In this document: positions 9,783 through 18,627 of the stretch, piece after piece
Layout of the letters: every line of letters starts with the position of its first letter
Position numbering within the stretch: the stretch's first letter is position 1
Source: Chitinophaga vietnamensis
GTDB lineage: Bacteria; Bacteroidota; Bacteroidia; Chitinophagales; Chitinophagaceae
NCBI RefSeq assembly: GCF_902167635.1
Contig: NZ_CABHMS010000001.1
Coordinates: forward strand, 744,001 to 808,000
Length of the DNA stretch: 64,000 bases
Direction: 5' to 3'
Notes under the pieces: generated by a model
Databases searched by the model: none
Told to the model about the DNA's origin: nothing
What the model saw: only the letters and a program-made list of their open reading frames with translations
Translations under genes and position numbers: made by a program

Positions 9783-11491
9783 AGCTGTTGCTTTTTCAAT
9801 TCACTCACCGCATGGGTAACGGCACGTGCGGTGAGCGCCATATACAAGATAGAAGGGCTCTGGTTGCCGGTGCTGGTCATGGCGGCGCCATCGGTCACGA
9901 AAACATTTTTGCAATGGTGCAATTGGTTCCATTCGTTCAGCAATGAATTTTTCGGATCGCGGCCCATGCGGCATCCGCCCATCTCGTGGATATCAAGGCC
10001 CGGCGCCTGATGGTTATCGTGCTGTGAAATATCTTTACATCCTGCCTGATCCAGCATCTCGCTGCTCTGTTGCAGAAAATCACGCACCATCCTGTTATCA
10101 TTCTCATCATAATCCACGGATATCTTCAGCAGTGGTATGCCATATTGGTCCTGTTGATCTTTACTGAGTGTAACAGTATTGCTTTCTTTCGGAATCGTTT
10201 CTCCCTGCATATACATGTACACGTTCCAGCCGCCGGGCTCCTGCATGGCGGCTTTCAGCGCTGCGCCAATGCCATCAGGATCGGCGTAGAACAGATGCTG
10301 CCGGTGTGCGCCCATGAAAGTGGTGAAGCCGCCAACATAATCCGTATCCTGTTTATGCAGGTTACGGTAATTGGCGATGATGGGCTCCGAAGGATTGCGA
10401 CCGAAATAATATTTATCTTCCATACCATCCAGCTTTGCTCCAACCGATGCGCGGTAATTATGAAACGCGATGAACTTCCCGAGATAGCCATTGTCGTTGC
10501 TAAGGCCATTGGGAAAGCGTGCAGACGTAGAGTTGAGCAGGATGAGATTACTGTTTAAGGAAGATGCATTGACGAAGATGATCCGGGCGAAGAAATCGGT
10601 GCCGGCTTTGGTATGCGCATCGATCACACGAACGCCGGTGGCGCGCTGCTGTTGCGCATCGTAGATGATGGAATGCACAACGGAATGCGGCCGCACGGTA
10701 AGATGTCCGGTACGTGCGGCCCAGGGCAATGTACAGGATACGCTGCTGAAATAACCGCCAAAGGGGCATCCGCGCATACACATATTCCTGGCCTGGCATT
10801 GCGCGCGGCCTTGCTCCAGGTGAATGGGCTGTGGCTGTGTAAGGTGCGCCCAGCGGGCATGTACGAGGCGCCTGTCTTTATAATGACGACTGATCGCTTG
10901 CTGTATGTGCGCTTCGCCGCAGTTAAGGTCGAAGGGCGGCAGGAACTCGCCATCGGGCATGGCTTCTAAGCCATCGCGCCGGCCGCATACGCCGATGAAT
11001 TTTTCCACGTGGCTATACCAGGGCGCGATATCTTCATAGCCGATGGGCCAGTTGATGCCATAACCATAGCGTTCCGGCGCTGTAAATTCAAAAGGGCTCC
11101 AACGCTGGCAGGCGCGCCCCCAGGTGAGTGATTTGCCGCCTACCTGGTAACCGCGTATCCAGTCGAAAGGTTTGTCTTGTATGTAAGGATGATCTTTATC
11201 CTGGATAAAAAAATGCGCCGTATCTTCTCCAAAACCTGCGGCCTTGCTGATGAGCGGGTTCTCCTGCAGGAAGGCTTTGGTCATGCGGCCACGGTGGCGG
11301 AACTCCCAGGGCGCCATGGTGGCCGTGGGATAGTCTTTATTGTGTTCTACATTCCTGCCACGTTCGAGTACCAATGTTTTTAATCCTTGCTCACAAAGCT
11401 CCTTGGCGGCCCATCCGCCGCTGATGCCGGAGCCGATCACGATGGCATCGTAAGTGTTTGTTGCTTGTCCGCCGGAATTGATGTTTACCAT
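9779..11491 (-). CDS. GMC-family FAD oxidoreductase
   Basis: 570 residues. The N-terminal FAD-binding motif is AIVIGSGISGGWAAKEL (about residues 16-32). A Cys-rich loop follows in the middle (NMCMRGCPFGGYFSSVSC), and the C-terminal GMC domain contains HEMGGCRMG and GNQSPSILYMALTARAV. This arrangement is that of the gluconate-2-dehydrogenase-like large subunits and related sugar or alcohol oxidases. No Tat or Sec signal is visible at the N-terminus, so export, if any, would need a partner; no small subunit gene is adjacent. It is 37 bp downstream of the GH79-like gene and is probably co-transcribed, suggesting oxidation of a sugar released there. Confidence 0.88.
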   Translation of the reverse strand: MVNINSGGQATNTYDAIVIGSGISGGWAAKELCEQGLKTLVLERGRNVEHNKDYPTATMAPWEFRHRGRMTKAFLQENPLISKAAGFGEDTAHFFIQDKDHPYIQDKPFDWIRGYQVGGKSLTWGRACQRWSPFEFTAPERYGYGINWPIGYEDIAPWYSHVEKFIGVCGRRDGLEAMPDGEFLPPFDLNCGEAHIQQAISRHYKDRRLVHARWAHLTQPQPIHLEQGRAQCQARNMCMRGCPFGGYFSSVSCTLPWAARTGHLTVRPHSVVHSIIYDAQQQRATGVRVIDAHTKAGTDFFARIIFVNASSLNSNLILLNSTSARFPNGLSNDNGYLGKFIAFHNYRASVGAKLDGMEDKYYFGRNPSEPIIANYRNLHKQDTDYVGGFTTFMGAHRQHLFYADPDGIGAALKAAMQEPGGWNVYMYMQGETIPKESNTVTLSKDQQDQYGIPLLKISVDYDENDNRMVRDFLQQSSEMLDQAGCKDISQHDNHQAPGLDIHEMGGCRMGRDPKNSLLNEWNQLHHCKNVFVTDGAAMTSTGNQSPSILYMALTARAVTHAVSELKKQQL

Positions 11492-11528
11492 GCTTATAAG
11501 ATAATCAATTTCCAGCGCTTGATCAATA

Positions 11529-12935
11529 CTACTTAATCACTACCACTGCGGCACTGCCCGCAGGTACATTTACAATGAATTGATTATTGGAAGGGCCATA
11601 TGCCGGCGGATTGCCAGGCGTAAAGCGGCCGTTGGCATCCGGCTGACTGCCGGCAAAGGTAACGCCATCGGTGGCGGTAATGCTTGGCGCCGTTAGTGTA
11701 AACGCCTGTGCGGTGCTGGCCTGCATACCTGGTGTGATGGTGAAGGAGATATCCTGATTATCTTCTTTATTGATCAATGTAATATATTCTGTAGCCCCGT
11801 CTTTACACACGTATACGCTGGTATTGAGCTGTGCCGCATTCACATCCGCTGGCACGATGCTGCCATGCGCCGCCTGGTGAAATGCCAGCAGGGCGTAGTA
11901 TTCCGGCCTGGCCACTGCCACGCCGTTGCTCATGGCGATGGGCGTATAGGCGCCGCCTTGTCCGCCATGAAAGTTCACTCCTTGACCATTGTATTTTGCT
12001 ACTGTCCACATATAATCCAGTGCCCACAAGGCAGCTGCGAAAATGTCACTCACGCCTTTTTTACCGCCATCGTATACGCTATTGCATTCCGACAGGCGAT
12101 AAGGCAGCGAATAAGGCTGCGCGCTGTTGTACAACGCATTGAGATAAGCAGGTAGCTTGGTATCCGGCGCGAGGATGGTATGATAGGTGATGCTGCTGTC
12201 GGATGCAGGCCCCGTGCGGTAATAGTGGCCATCTATCAGTTTGACATTATTATGTGCTGCGGTGGCAAAGGCGCTGATCCAGTTGGTGCGATAGGCTACA
12301 TCCGGCCCTGCGAAAGGGCTTGCCGGCAGCGCGTTGCGTACCGACTGGAAGTATTGCATCCACTCCGTTTGGTAGTTGCTGTATTGATAGGTGGGATCGC
12401 GGTGGCCGTTCCTGGAAAAGAGGTCCGGCTCATTGCCCGTTTGAAATGCCTGAAGACTGCCACCCAATGCATTGCTCACGTATCCTGCTTCTGCGGCTGC
12501 TTTCTGCGGATTGTACACGCCGAGGTTAAGGCCGAAGAGCACCGGCCATCCGGTAGCTTTGGCAAAGGCGGCAAAGCGGTCGATATCGGTGGTAGTAAGT
12601 GAATCCTTGCCAGTAGCGGCAGTGCGGGGCGCGCCCGTCCATACCAGACGGTCGCTGCTGTTGCCGCCTACACGAAGCACGCCATTGCCGAGATTGCGTA
12701 TCAGCTGGATCAATACTGTGTTGGACGGCGTGAGGAAAGTGCTGTCGGGCAATGCGCCGGCTTCATAGCTGAAGCCCGCAAACGAAGCAGGAACGGGTAT
12801 GCCGTTACCGTCGGGATGTACGATCACCGTTACCGGCGTGCCTTTGGGCTGCGGAGAAGAAGATAAGTTGTCGCTTTTTTTATTGCAGGCTGTTGTCAGC
12901 AACAGGAGCAAGGGCAATAAGCAGATATGGCGCAT
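11529..12935 (-). CDS. GH79-like glycoside hydrolase lipoprotein (heparanase/beta-glucuronidase type)
   Basis: 468 residues with a lipoprotein signal ending LLTTAC (Cys17). The catalytic barrel has a Clan-A arrangement: acid/base Glu169 in QTGNEPDLF and nucleophile Glu283 in RLSECNSVYDGG. A C-terminal beta-sandwich (about residues 370-468) follows, as in GH79 enzymes such as beta-glucuronidases. Activity on a uronic-acid-containing glycan is likely by family, but the exact linkage cannot be stated. It leads a two-gene unit with the GMC oxidoreductase. Upstream of it lies the long inverted repeat at 12989-13137, which probably isolates it from the TPR gene. Confidence 0.8.
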   Translation of the reverse strand: MRHICLLPLLLLLTTACNKKSDNLSSSPQPKGTPVTVIVHPDGNGIPVPASFAGFSYEAGALPDSTFLTPSNTVLIQLIRNLGNGVLRVGGNSSDRLVWTGAPRTAATGKDSLTTTDIDRFAAFAKATGWPVLFGLNLGVYNPQKAAAEAGYVSNALGGSLQAFQTGNEPDLFSRNGHRDPTYQYSNYQTEWMQYFQSVRNALPASPFAGPDVAYRTNWISAFATAAHNNVKLIDGHYYRTGPASDSSITYHTILAPDTKLPAYLNALYNSAQPYSLPYRLSECNSVYDGGKKGVSDIFAAALWALDYMWTVAKYNGQGVNFHGGQGGAYTPIAMSNGVAVARPEYYALLAFHQAAHGSIVPADVNAAQLNTSVYVCKDGATEYITLINKEDNQDISFTITPGMQASTAQAFTLTAPSITATDGVTFAGSQPDANGRFTPGNPPAYGPSNNQFIVNVPAGSAAVVVIK

Positions 12936-12988
12936 GCTGTTTTTTTTACCAATACACCGACAGCAGATACCCGAAAAAGTTTAAAAGC

Positions 12989-13137
12989 ATTTACGGATTT
13001 ATTGATTTACGGATTTACGGATTTACGGATTTGAGAATTTGAGAATTTAAATTTCCATGAAGATTTACATGGAATTTAAATTCTCAAATTCTCAAATCCG
13101 TAAATCCGTAAATCCGTAAATCAATAAATCCGTAAAT
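12989..13137. repeat. Long intergenic palindrome with arms made of GGATTTAC units (copy 1)
   Basis: A 149-bp inverted repeat. The outer 60 bp of each arm pair perfectly and are built of tandem units (ATTTACGG repeated, one ATTGATTT variant, then TTGAGAATT twice); the inner part pairs with a one-base bulge around a short loop near 13060. The right end touches the stop codon of the TPR gene (minus strand): the TAG stop runs straight into GATTTACGG. It would form a very long hairpin in RNA of either strand and lies between two minus-strand genes, so transcription termination or mRNA 3' end protection is a reasonable role. A relative lies at 59206-59317. Confidence 0.9.
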
Positions 13138-13138
13138 C

Positions 13139-15397
13139 CTAAAACAGGCTCCACTTCGGCTTCCATTCTTTCAGCTTCACTGCTGCTGCTTTGTAGTCTG
13201 GCATTTGTTCCGTAATGCGTTTGAGTATTTGTATAGCTTCTTTTGTCTGGTCGTTGTTCTTGTAGGCATTGGCCAGTGCGAAGGCGAAGGTGGCGGTATC
13301 TTCATCCCATGCCCAGTCGTTTTCATCGTTGATAGCGATACATTTTTTACCGTAGCCGATAGCAGCCAGGTTGTTATGCACGCCTACGGCGGATTGCGTG
13401 AGGTAGCCGTAAAGCATGAACAGGTCGGTATCGGTGGTATTGGCATCCCCGGAGAGGATGACATGGCACTCTTGCAGGTCGGGCAATGCGCGTTCGTAGT
13501 TGCCTGTTTTCAGGTAGGCGCGGCCACGGAAATAATATATTTTGGCCTTTGAATAGGCTGGAATTTTATCGAAGCCTCCGATGGAAAGGCGACTGGTAGC
13601 GGCGCCTGCGCAAAGTTCATACTGTCCGTTCTGATAGTATAGCTGCATCAGGTTGAAGTAGGAATCGCTATCGTCGGGATATTTTTCTAAGTGTTTTTCC
13701 AACAACTGTATGCGCTGTGGCAGGTCGTCGCCGGCGATAAGGCCGCGTGCCGTGGTGATCTGGTTTACCTGGTGCTGTGCCGCTTCACGTTCGTCATGGT
13801 CGAGCTGCTCGATCTGTTCGGCAAGACTTTCATGATAGAGCGCCATAAATTGCTCGTACCATTGGAGCGCCCGCTGGGGATCGTTGAGGCCAGACATGCA
13901 GGCGTCGATAAGGAGACTATAAGTGCCCGCAATCCTTTCCGGGTCCAGTATTTCGGCGTATTCGAGCACGGTGGCCCAGTCTTCTACAGCCTGTGCATAG
14001 CGGCCGGCGGAGCGGTTGGCATAGCCTCTTGAATTGATCTGTTCCCAGAAGGGCGACATTTCATAACCGATGGTGTGGATATCGATGGCCTCTTCGTAGC
14101 GTTGCAGGTTGGCGAGGCTGAGACCATAGTTATTGCAGCACATCGCGAAATGATGTTCATGATGCGCCATAGGTGTGCCGCTGTTTTCAAACCAATAGGC
14201 TTTGTATTGCTGTATGGCCCGGCCATAGATCTCGTTCACCAGTTTATCACGGGCGTCGTTATCAGTGTAGCTGAGTACCTGCCAGTCGTCGAGGCTCATG
14301 CCTGCCTCATACCAATCATAGGGCATGTCATGTTCAATGGCGGGCAGGGATGCCGGGAAATGGCCTTCTGTCTTGTATTTCGCATATGCCCAGCGCGCAA
14401 GGATCATGGGCAGCGGTTTCAGCGCAATACCTTTTTCGAAATAGGGTAATGCATTTGCATATTGTTTGGCGAGGAAGAGCGCACGTCCGGTATAGTTCCA
14501 GAAATAACCTTCTTCCGGAAACTGTTGTATCAATTTTTTACCCAGCGATATTTGTTGCAGCCTGATATCTGCCGTATCATCCGATGCCAGTGTTATTTCC
14601 GGGAAAGTGGCCGTGGCATAGCAATACAGGTGGGCCGTGGCTCGTGTGGGTTGCCGCTCATAGGCATGCCGGGTAGATTCGAGGAGAGCTGCAAATTCGT
14701 CGGTGATCTCCGAGAGTGTTTTCGGTATGATGGTGAGCAGGCTGGCAACGAAGTCGTAATCGCCCAGTTCCATGGCCAGCGTGGCTGCCGGCAGGTAATC
14801 GTGCTGCCAGGGAGCATGTGCCAGTGCGGCGTGGTATTGCGCGAGTGCGGCTGCTTTATTTTTCTGATGGGTGTGTAATATTGTTCCCGCGGTATAATGC
14901 ATTCTGCCCAGCAATACATTACGCAGCGGTTGTTCGTCGCGATAGACGGCAGGCGTTTCCGTGATGATCTGTTGTATATCGGCCAATGCGGCGTTGCTAT
15001 CGCCTTGCCGCATGAAGGCCTGGGAGCGCCATTCAAGGTAACGCAGGCGGGCGGCGGGGTCTGCGTCTTTCAGCAGTTGTGCGCAATCAGCGATAGCACG
15101 CGCGGCTTCATTCTCCACATACGGACTGTAAGCGCCGATATACGCCCGGTAAGATAATGCGCCCGCGTGTGTGGGATCAAGCGCCAGCAGCTCGTTGAAC
15201 GCCTTGTAGGCATCTTGCATCAACTGTGAGGCTTGTGTAGCGGAATGTGTGGCGAGCGACAGGTCAAATAAACAGCGCGCCCGGATATAAAGCAGTTCCT
15301 TATTGCCCGGATGCTGCGCCAGTAAGGCATTGGTCGCATTTAATGCAGATTCAAAGTGCTGTTCTTCATACAGCTTTTCAATTTCTTTGATAGTCAT
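13139..15397 (-). CDS. Large tetratricopeptide-repeat protein, function unknown
   Basis: 752 residues, no signal peptide and no membrane segment, so cytoplasmic. Helical repeats of TPR type run through most of the protein; clear ones include IKEIEKLYEEQHFESALN at the N-terminus, YANALPYFEKGIALKPLP in the middle and KTGNYERALPDLQECHVIL near the C-terminus. No catalytic domain is visible. TPR proteins of this kind usually act as scaffolds, but no partner can be named. It is divergent from the unknown gene at 15487, with a 89-bp shared control region. The stop codon TAG is the first three bases of the palindrome at 12989-13137. Confidence 0.85.
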   Translation of the reverse strand: MTIKEIEKLYEEQHFESALNATNALLAQHPGNKELLYIRARCLFDLSLATHSATQASQLMQDAYKAFNELLALDPTHAGALSYRAYIGAYSPYVENEAARAIADCAQLLKDADPAARLRYLEWRSQAFMRQGDSNAALADIQQIITETPAVYRDEQPLRNVLLGRMHYTAGTILHTHQKNKAAALAQYHAALAHAPWQHDYLPAATLAMELGDYDFVASLLTIIPKTLSEITDEFAALLESTRHAYERQPTRATAHLYCYATATFPEITLASDDTADIRLQQISLGKKLIQQFPEEGYFWNYTGRALFLAKQYANALPYFEKGIALKPLPMILARWAYAKYKTEGHFPASLPAIEHDMPYDWYEAGMSLDDWQVLSYTDNDARDKLVNEIYGRAIQQYKAYWFENSGTPMAHHEHHFAMCCNNYGLSLANLQRYEEAIDIHTIGYEMSPFWEQINSRGYANRSAGRYAQAVEDWATVLEYAEILDPERIAGTYSLLIDACMSGLNDPQRALQWYEQFMALYHESLAEQIEQLDHDEREAAQHQVNQITTARGLIAGDDLPQRIQLLEKHLEKYPDDSDSYFNLMQLYYQNGQYELCAGAATSRLSIGGFDKIPAYSKAKIYYFRGRAYLKTGNYERALPDLQECHVILSGDANTTDTDLFMLYGYLTQSAVGVHNNLAAIGYGKKCIAINDENDWAWDEDTATFAFALANAYKNNDQTKEAIQILKRITEQMPDYKAAAVKLKEWKPKWSLF

Positions 15398-15486
15398 GAT
15401 GGGTTATTTATGGATGTTTCTTACTTTCAAATATGCAAGGGTACTAATGGTTTCCGGCGCGAAGTTAATCATTTAAATTTATAGAG

Positions 15487-16152
15487 ATGATCACAGAGAA
15501 AGTTAAACAGGAATTGAAAAGATATGCGCGGCATCTCAGCCTCGTAGAAGATTTCGCCGTAAATGATATACCTGCCGCCTGGACGGAGATACTTCAGGCT
15601 GGCAACCCGGATGCCCTGCGCGCGAAAGTGCTGGCGCTGTGGAAACCTTATGCAGACCGTCTTTCAATGACCATGGACTATATCAGCAAGCACCTTCAGA
15701 TGGCTGCATTGGTGAAAGGAGGCGATGCCTTTTTTCTTTTATACGTATTCGAATATGAAGACGACCTGCGCCTGTACGCAGGCGGTGTGCCTGTTATTGC
15801 GCACGACAAACTGCAATTGTTACCGGAAGATCTGCGCGCATTTTATACCGGCCTTCACAATGGCTGGACCTGCGCCGTATCGCAGGCGCTCGGTCCCCAA
15901 GCCCTGGAAGATATTCAATACCTGGATGCATTTGAATGGGGCATACTGGACGATATAAATGTGAAGAAGCTGGGAATAGCGCTGGATAAGGCTTACAGCA
16001 TATTCAGCAATGCAGGGCCGGGATATCTCTGCTTGCAAAACGAAGGCAGTTATTTCCGGTCTTTCATCTGGTGGACCAACCAGGCGCCCGAACTGAACAT
16101 CGACTTTTGGCCGGTACTGGACGCCTGGATAGAGATCGGTCTTACAAATTAA
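15487..16152 (+). CDS. Hypothetical cytoplasmic protein
   Basis: 221 residues, acidic, no signal peptide or membrane segment. The pattern of a helical N-terminus followed by aromatic-rich beta segments (FFLLYVFEYEDDLRLYAGG, GPGYLCLQNEGSYFRSFIWW) recalls SMI1/KNR4 (SUKH) folds found in immunity proteins, but I do not recognise a defining motif and treat this as a guess. The gene stops exactly one base before the stop of the convergent GH16 gene, leaving no intergenic DNA and no terminator. Confidence 0.75.
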   Translation: MITEKVKQELKRYARHLSLVEDFAVNDIPAAWTEILQAGNPDALRAKVLALWKPYADRLSMTMDYISKHLQMAALVKGGDAFFLLYVFEYEDDLRLYAGGVPVIAHDKLQLLPEDLRAFYTGLHNGWTCAVSQALGPQALEDIQYLDAFEWGILDDINVKKLGIALDKAYSIFSNAGPGYLCLQNEGSYFRSFIWWTNQAPELNIDFWPVLDAWIEIGLTN

Positions 16153-17226
16153 CTATAGCTTACTTACTTTAATAGAAGATGTTTTGTCGTTCATGCTGGC
16201 GTCCAGGCAATCAGCATCCGCGGTGAGTGTGAGGCTTTGTCCCTGGAAATTATCATTTTCATACAGCGTGATGCTGTATCCCGGTGGTACTGTCACTGCG
16301 GAGATGTCGTCATTTGTGATGCCCATGCCGGTCAGCTGGCTGAGCGTGTAATTGCCCGGTGCGAGCCGTTTTGCCCATCCGCCGTAATTACAATCTTTAT
16401 ACACCGTCACTTTATTTAACTGGTAGGCTCTTACATAATCCACATCGAGATAATCGGGATAGGTACCTGCAAAGCGATCGCCACCGAAACCGGTGATCTC
16501 CATGCTGAGGAGCATGAACTCACTTCTCCTCGAAACGGCGCTGTCGCTGCTCCAGCGCACAATGCCATCTACATAGAAAATATAACTGTTAGGCGTCCAT
16601 TCCAGTCCGAAAGTGTGGAAGCCATTGCCGGAGCCGGGGATGGTTTCTTTGGAGCCGGTGGTCCTGTGGTTGACGCCATAGCCGTTCCAGTGCAGGTTCT
16701 GGCGGATGATGTCCGGGCCATTGGCGAGATGATATTCAAACACATCGATCTCGGCGCCATCCACCGTAGGGTTATTGGTGGCGCCCATGGTAGGGGATTG
16801 CAGCCAGAAAGAGCTGTGGGGGCCGAGAGAGCGGTTCATGCGGCACCGCGCCTCGAAGTAACCATACTTTTGTAAATAGGTTTGATGCGTGGCCAGCTGG
16901 CTCGCGGAAAAGTTGTTACCATCGCGCTGTGCGGCCAGCCGCACAAAGCCGGAATCGCTCATGATCACATTTGAGCGCAGGATCAGCGCATATCCCCTCA
17001 TGGTATTTTCGGAACGGTAGCGCCATTTGGTAGTGTCTAATGCTGTGCTGTCAAATTCATCGTGCCATACCAGCTCATAATCGCTGAGCGCTGCCGGCAG
17101 TGCGGCCGGCGTGGTATCGCCCTGGGCTATGGGCTTGCCTTTGATTGGCGCCAGCGAATCCTGGCGGCTGCAGGCCGCCGCCATCGTGGCAGCGGTGAGT
17201 ACAAACAATACAGAAAATTTTTTCAT
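16153..17226 (-). CDS. GH16 endo-glucanase-type lipoprotein with C-terminal beta/gamma-crystallin domain
   Basis: 357 residues; lipoprotein signal ending MAAAC (Cys19). Residues about 48-270 are a GH16 domain: ELVWHDEFDSTALDTTKW at the start and the catalytic motif EIDVFE, with nucleophile Glu159, helper Asp161 and acid/base Glu164. GH16 enzymes cleave beta-1,3/1,4-glucans or galactans. Residues about 272-357 form two Greek-key motifs of the beta/gamma-crystallin type, each with its calcium-site sequence (NDDISAV near 305 and NDKTSSI near 346) and the matching YGGWAKRL and NFQGQSLTL strands. This pairing suggests a calcium-stabilised accessory or binding module. Confidence 0.9.
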   Translation of the reverse strand: MKKFSVLFVLTAATMAAACSRQDSLAPIKGKPIAQGDTTPAALPAALSDYELVWHDEFDSTALDTTKWRYRSENTMRGYALILRSNVIMSDSGFVRLAAQRDGNNFSASQLATHQTYLQKYGYFEARCRMNRSLGPHSSFWLQSPTMGATNNPTVDGAEIDVFEYHLANGPDIIRQNLHWNGYGVNHRTTGSKETIPGSGNGFHTFGLEWTPNSYIFYVDGIVRWSSDSAVSRRSEFMLLSMEITGFGGDRFAGTYPDYLDVDYVRAYQLNKVTVYKDCNYGGWAKRLAPGNYTLSQLTGMGITNDDISAVTVPPGYSITLYENDNFQGQSLTLTADADCLDASMNDKTSSIKVSKL

Positions 17227-17422
17227 CTGAACGTGGTTTTGGGTGAAGGAAAATGTGATGTCAATTTCGGATAATCGCTGCGTTAAGAAGGGGTAAAATC
17301 TTAACTGTCTGAGGGGAAAATTATAAATGCAAATATTTTTTTACTACTTTCGACCTTGAAAATGATTGTCGACCCAACACCCCCATGACCCAACGAAATA
17401 TCTTTATAAAAACGCACGCAGC

Positions 17423-18376
17423 ATGGCATTACCATTTATAGAAATTATTGAATCTGTTACACCCGATCCGAATTTGCTGATGTGGAAATTTGCAGATGAA
17501 GATAAAGAGATCAAGAATGGCGCGGTATTAACCGTGAGAGAGAGCCAGCATGCCCTCCTGCTGAATGAAGGCCAGCTGGCAGACGTGTATGCTCCTGGCC
17601 GGCATACCTTGAAAACGGAAAACATGCCCCTGCTCAGCCACTTGCGCGGTTGGAAATATGGTTTTGAAAGCCCGTTTAAAGCAGACGTATATTTTTTCAA
17701 TACCCATCAATTCGTGAACCTGAAATGGGGAACGCCGGCGCCTGTGCTCATGAGCGATCCACAGTTCGGGCAGGTGCGGGTGAGGGCATTCGGTACTTAT
17801 AATGTGCGCATTGCAGCGCCCGACCGCTTCTTCAAAGAATATGCAGGCACCTATCCGCGCCTCAGTATCATAGAACTGGAATGGCAGCTGCGCGATTTTA
17901 TCGCGCCGAAATTCGGCGAGGTGCTGTCGCTCGCAAAGATATCCGTCGTAGATGCCGCCGGTAACATCTCCGCATTGAACGAAAAAATACAGCCGCTGAT
18001 CCAGCCTTACTTTACCGACTTTGGCCTGGAAGTGACCCGCTTTACCATTACCAGCATCACCCTGCCGGAAGAAGTATTGCAGCAGTATGATAAAGTGACG
18101 GGCATGAACATGGTAACGGACATGAACAAGTTTTCACAATACAGCATGGCCAATGCGATGGATAAAGAAGGTTCCGCCATCGGCGATGCGGCGCGGCAAG
18201 CCGCTGCCATCGGCATGGTTACCAATATGGTGGCCAACAGCGCTACGCCCAGTCCGGCCGCACCTGCCAATGATATCACCGAGCGGCTCAAAAAGCTGAA
18301 GAACCTTTTTGAAGCGCAATTGATAACGGAAGCTGAATACGCCGCCAAAAAAGAAGAACTACTAAAATTGCTGTAA
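17423..18376 (+). CDS. SPFH-domain protein with C-terminal SHOCT motif
   Basis: 317 residues from the ATG at 17423; an in-frame TTG at 17366 would add 19 residues but looks unlikely. The N-terminal 220 residues resemble SPFH (band 7) or virion-core-like proteins (ALTVRESQHALLLNEGQLA, GRHTLKTENMPLL, then RVRAFGTYNVRI). The C-terminus is a SHOCT helix pair (ITERLKKLKNLFEAQLITEA). No transmembrane segment is obvious. First gene of a four-gene run: the next start overlaps its stop by one base (TAATG), which shows translational coupling. Likely a membrane-associated oligomeric scaffold; the process served is unknown. Confidence 0.82.
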   Translation: MALPFIEIIESVTPDPNLLMWKFADEDKEIKNGAVLTVRESQHALLLNEGQLADVYAPGRHTLKTENMPLLSHLRGWKYGFESPFKADVYFFNTHQFVNLKWGTPAPVLMSDPQFGQVRVRAFGTYNVRIAAPDRFFKEYAGTYPRLSIIELEWQLRDFIAPKFGEVLSLAKISVVDAAGNISALNEKIQPLIQPYFTDFGLEVTRFTITSITLPEEVLQQYDKVTGMNMVTDMNKFSQYSMANAMDKEGSAIGDAARQAAAIGMVTNMVANSATPSPAAPANDITERLKKLKNLFEAQLITEAEYAAKKEELLKLL

Positions 18377-18624
18377 TGGAACAGGAACAGAACAAACGGA
18401 TATCCGGCTACCTCGAAAAGCTGAAACAGAAAGCAGTTTCACAGGAACACTATGGCGGAAACGTTAACCCGGAAGAAGCAAAAATGGATATCCGCGATTG
18501 CCCCAAATGCGGCGCCGGCAGGGCTTTCCACAAAGGCCTCACCACCTGCGCCTATTGCGGCTTCTCCTTTATGGACGTAAAGCTCAGCGATGGCGTGCAT
18601 ATCAAAAAGGAAAATAATTCATAG
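18376..18624 (+). CDS. Small zinc-ribbon protein
   Basis: 82 residues. Two Cys pairs, CPKCG and CAYCG, spaced 14 residues apart, form a rubredoxin-knuckle zinc ribbon in the C-terminal half; the N-terminus is charged and helical. Its ATG overlaps the stop of the SPFH gene and it ends 3 bp before the next start, so the three products are made together. Such small zinc ribbons often accompany SPFH/SHOCT proteins as partner or regulatory subunits; the role here is an inference. Confidence 0.8.
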   Translation: MEQEQNKRISGYLEKLKQKAVSQEHYGGNVNPEEAKMDIRDCPKCGAGRAFHKGLTTCAYCGFSFMDVKLSDGVHIKKENNS

Positions 18625-18627
18625 CCG

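Noticed and set aside
12989-13137. Possible CRISPR array or IS remnant
   Set aside because: The units are short, contiguous and form one palindrome; there are no spacers, no Cas genes and no transposase frame.
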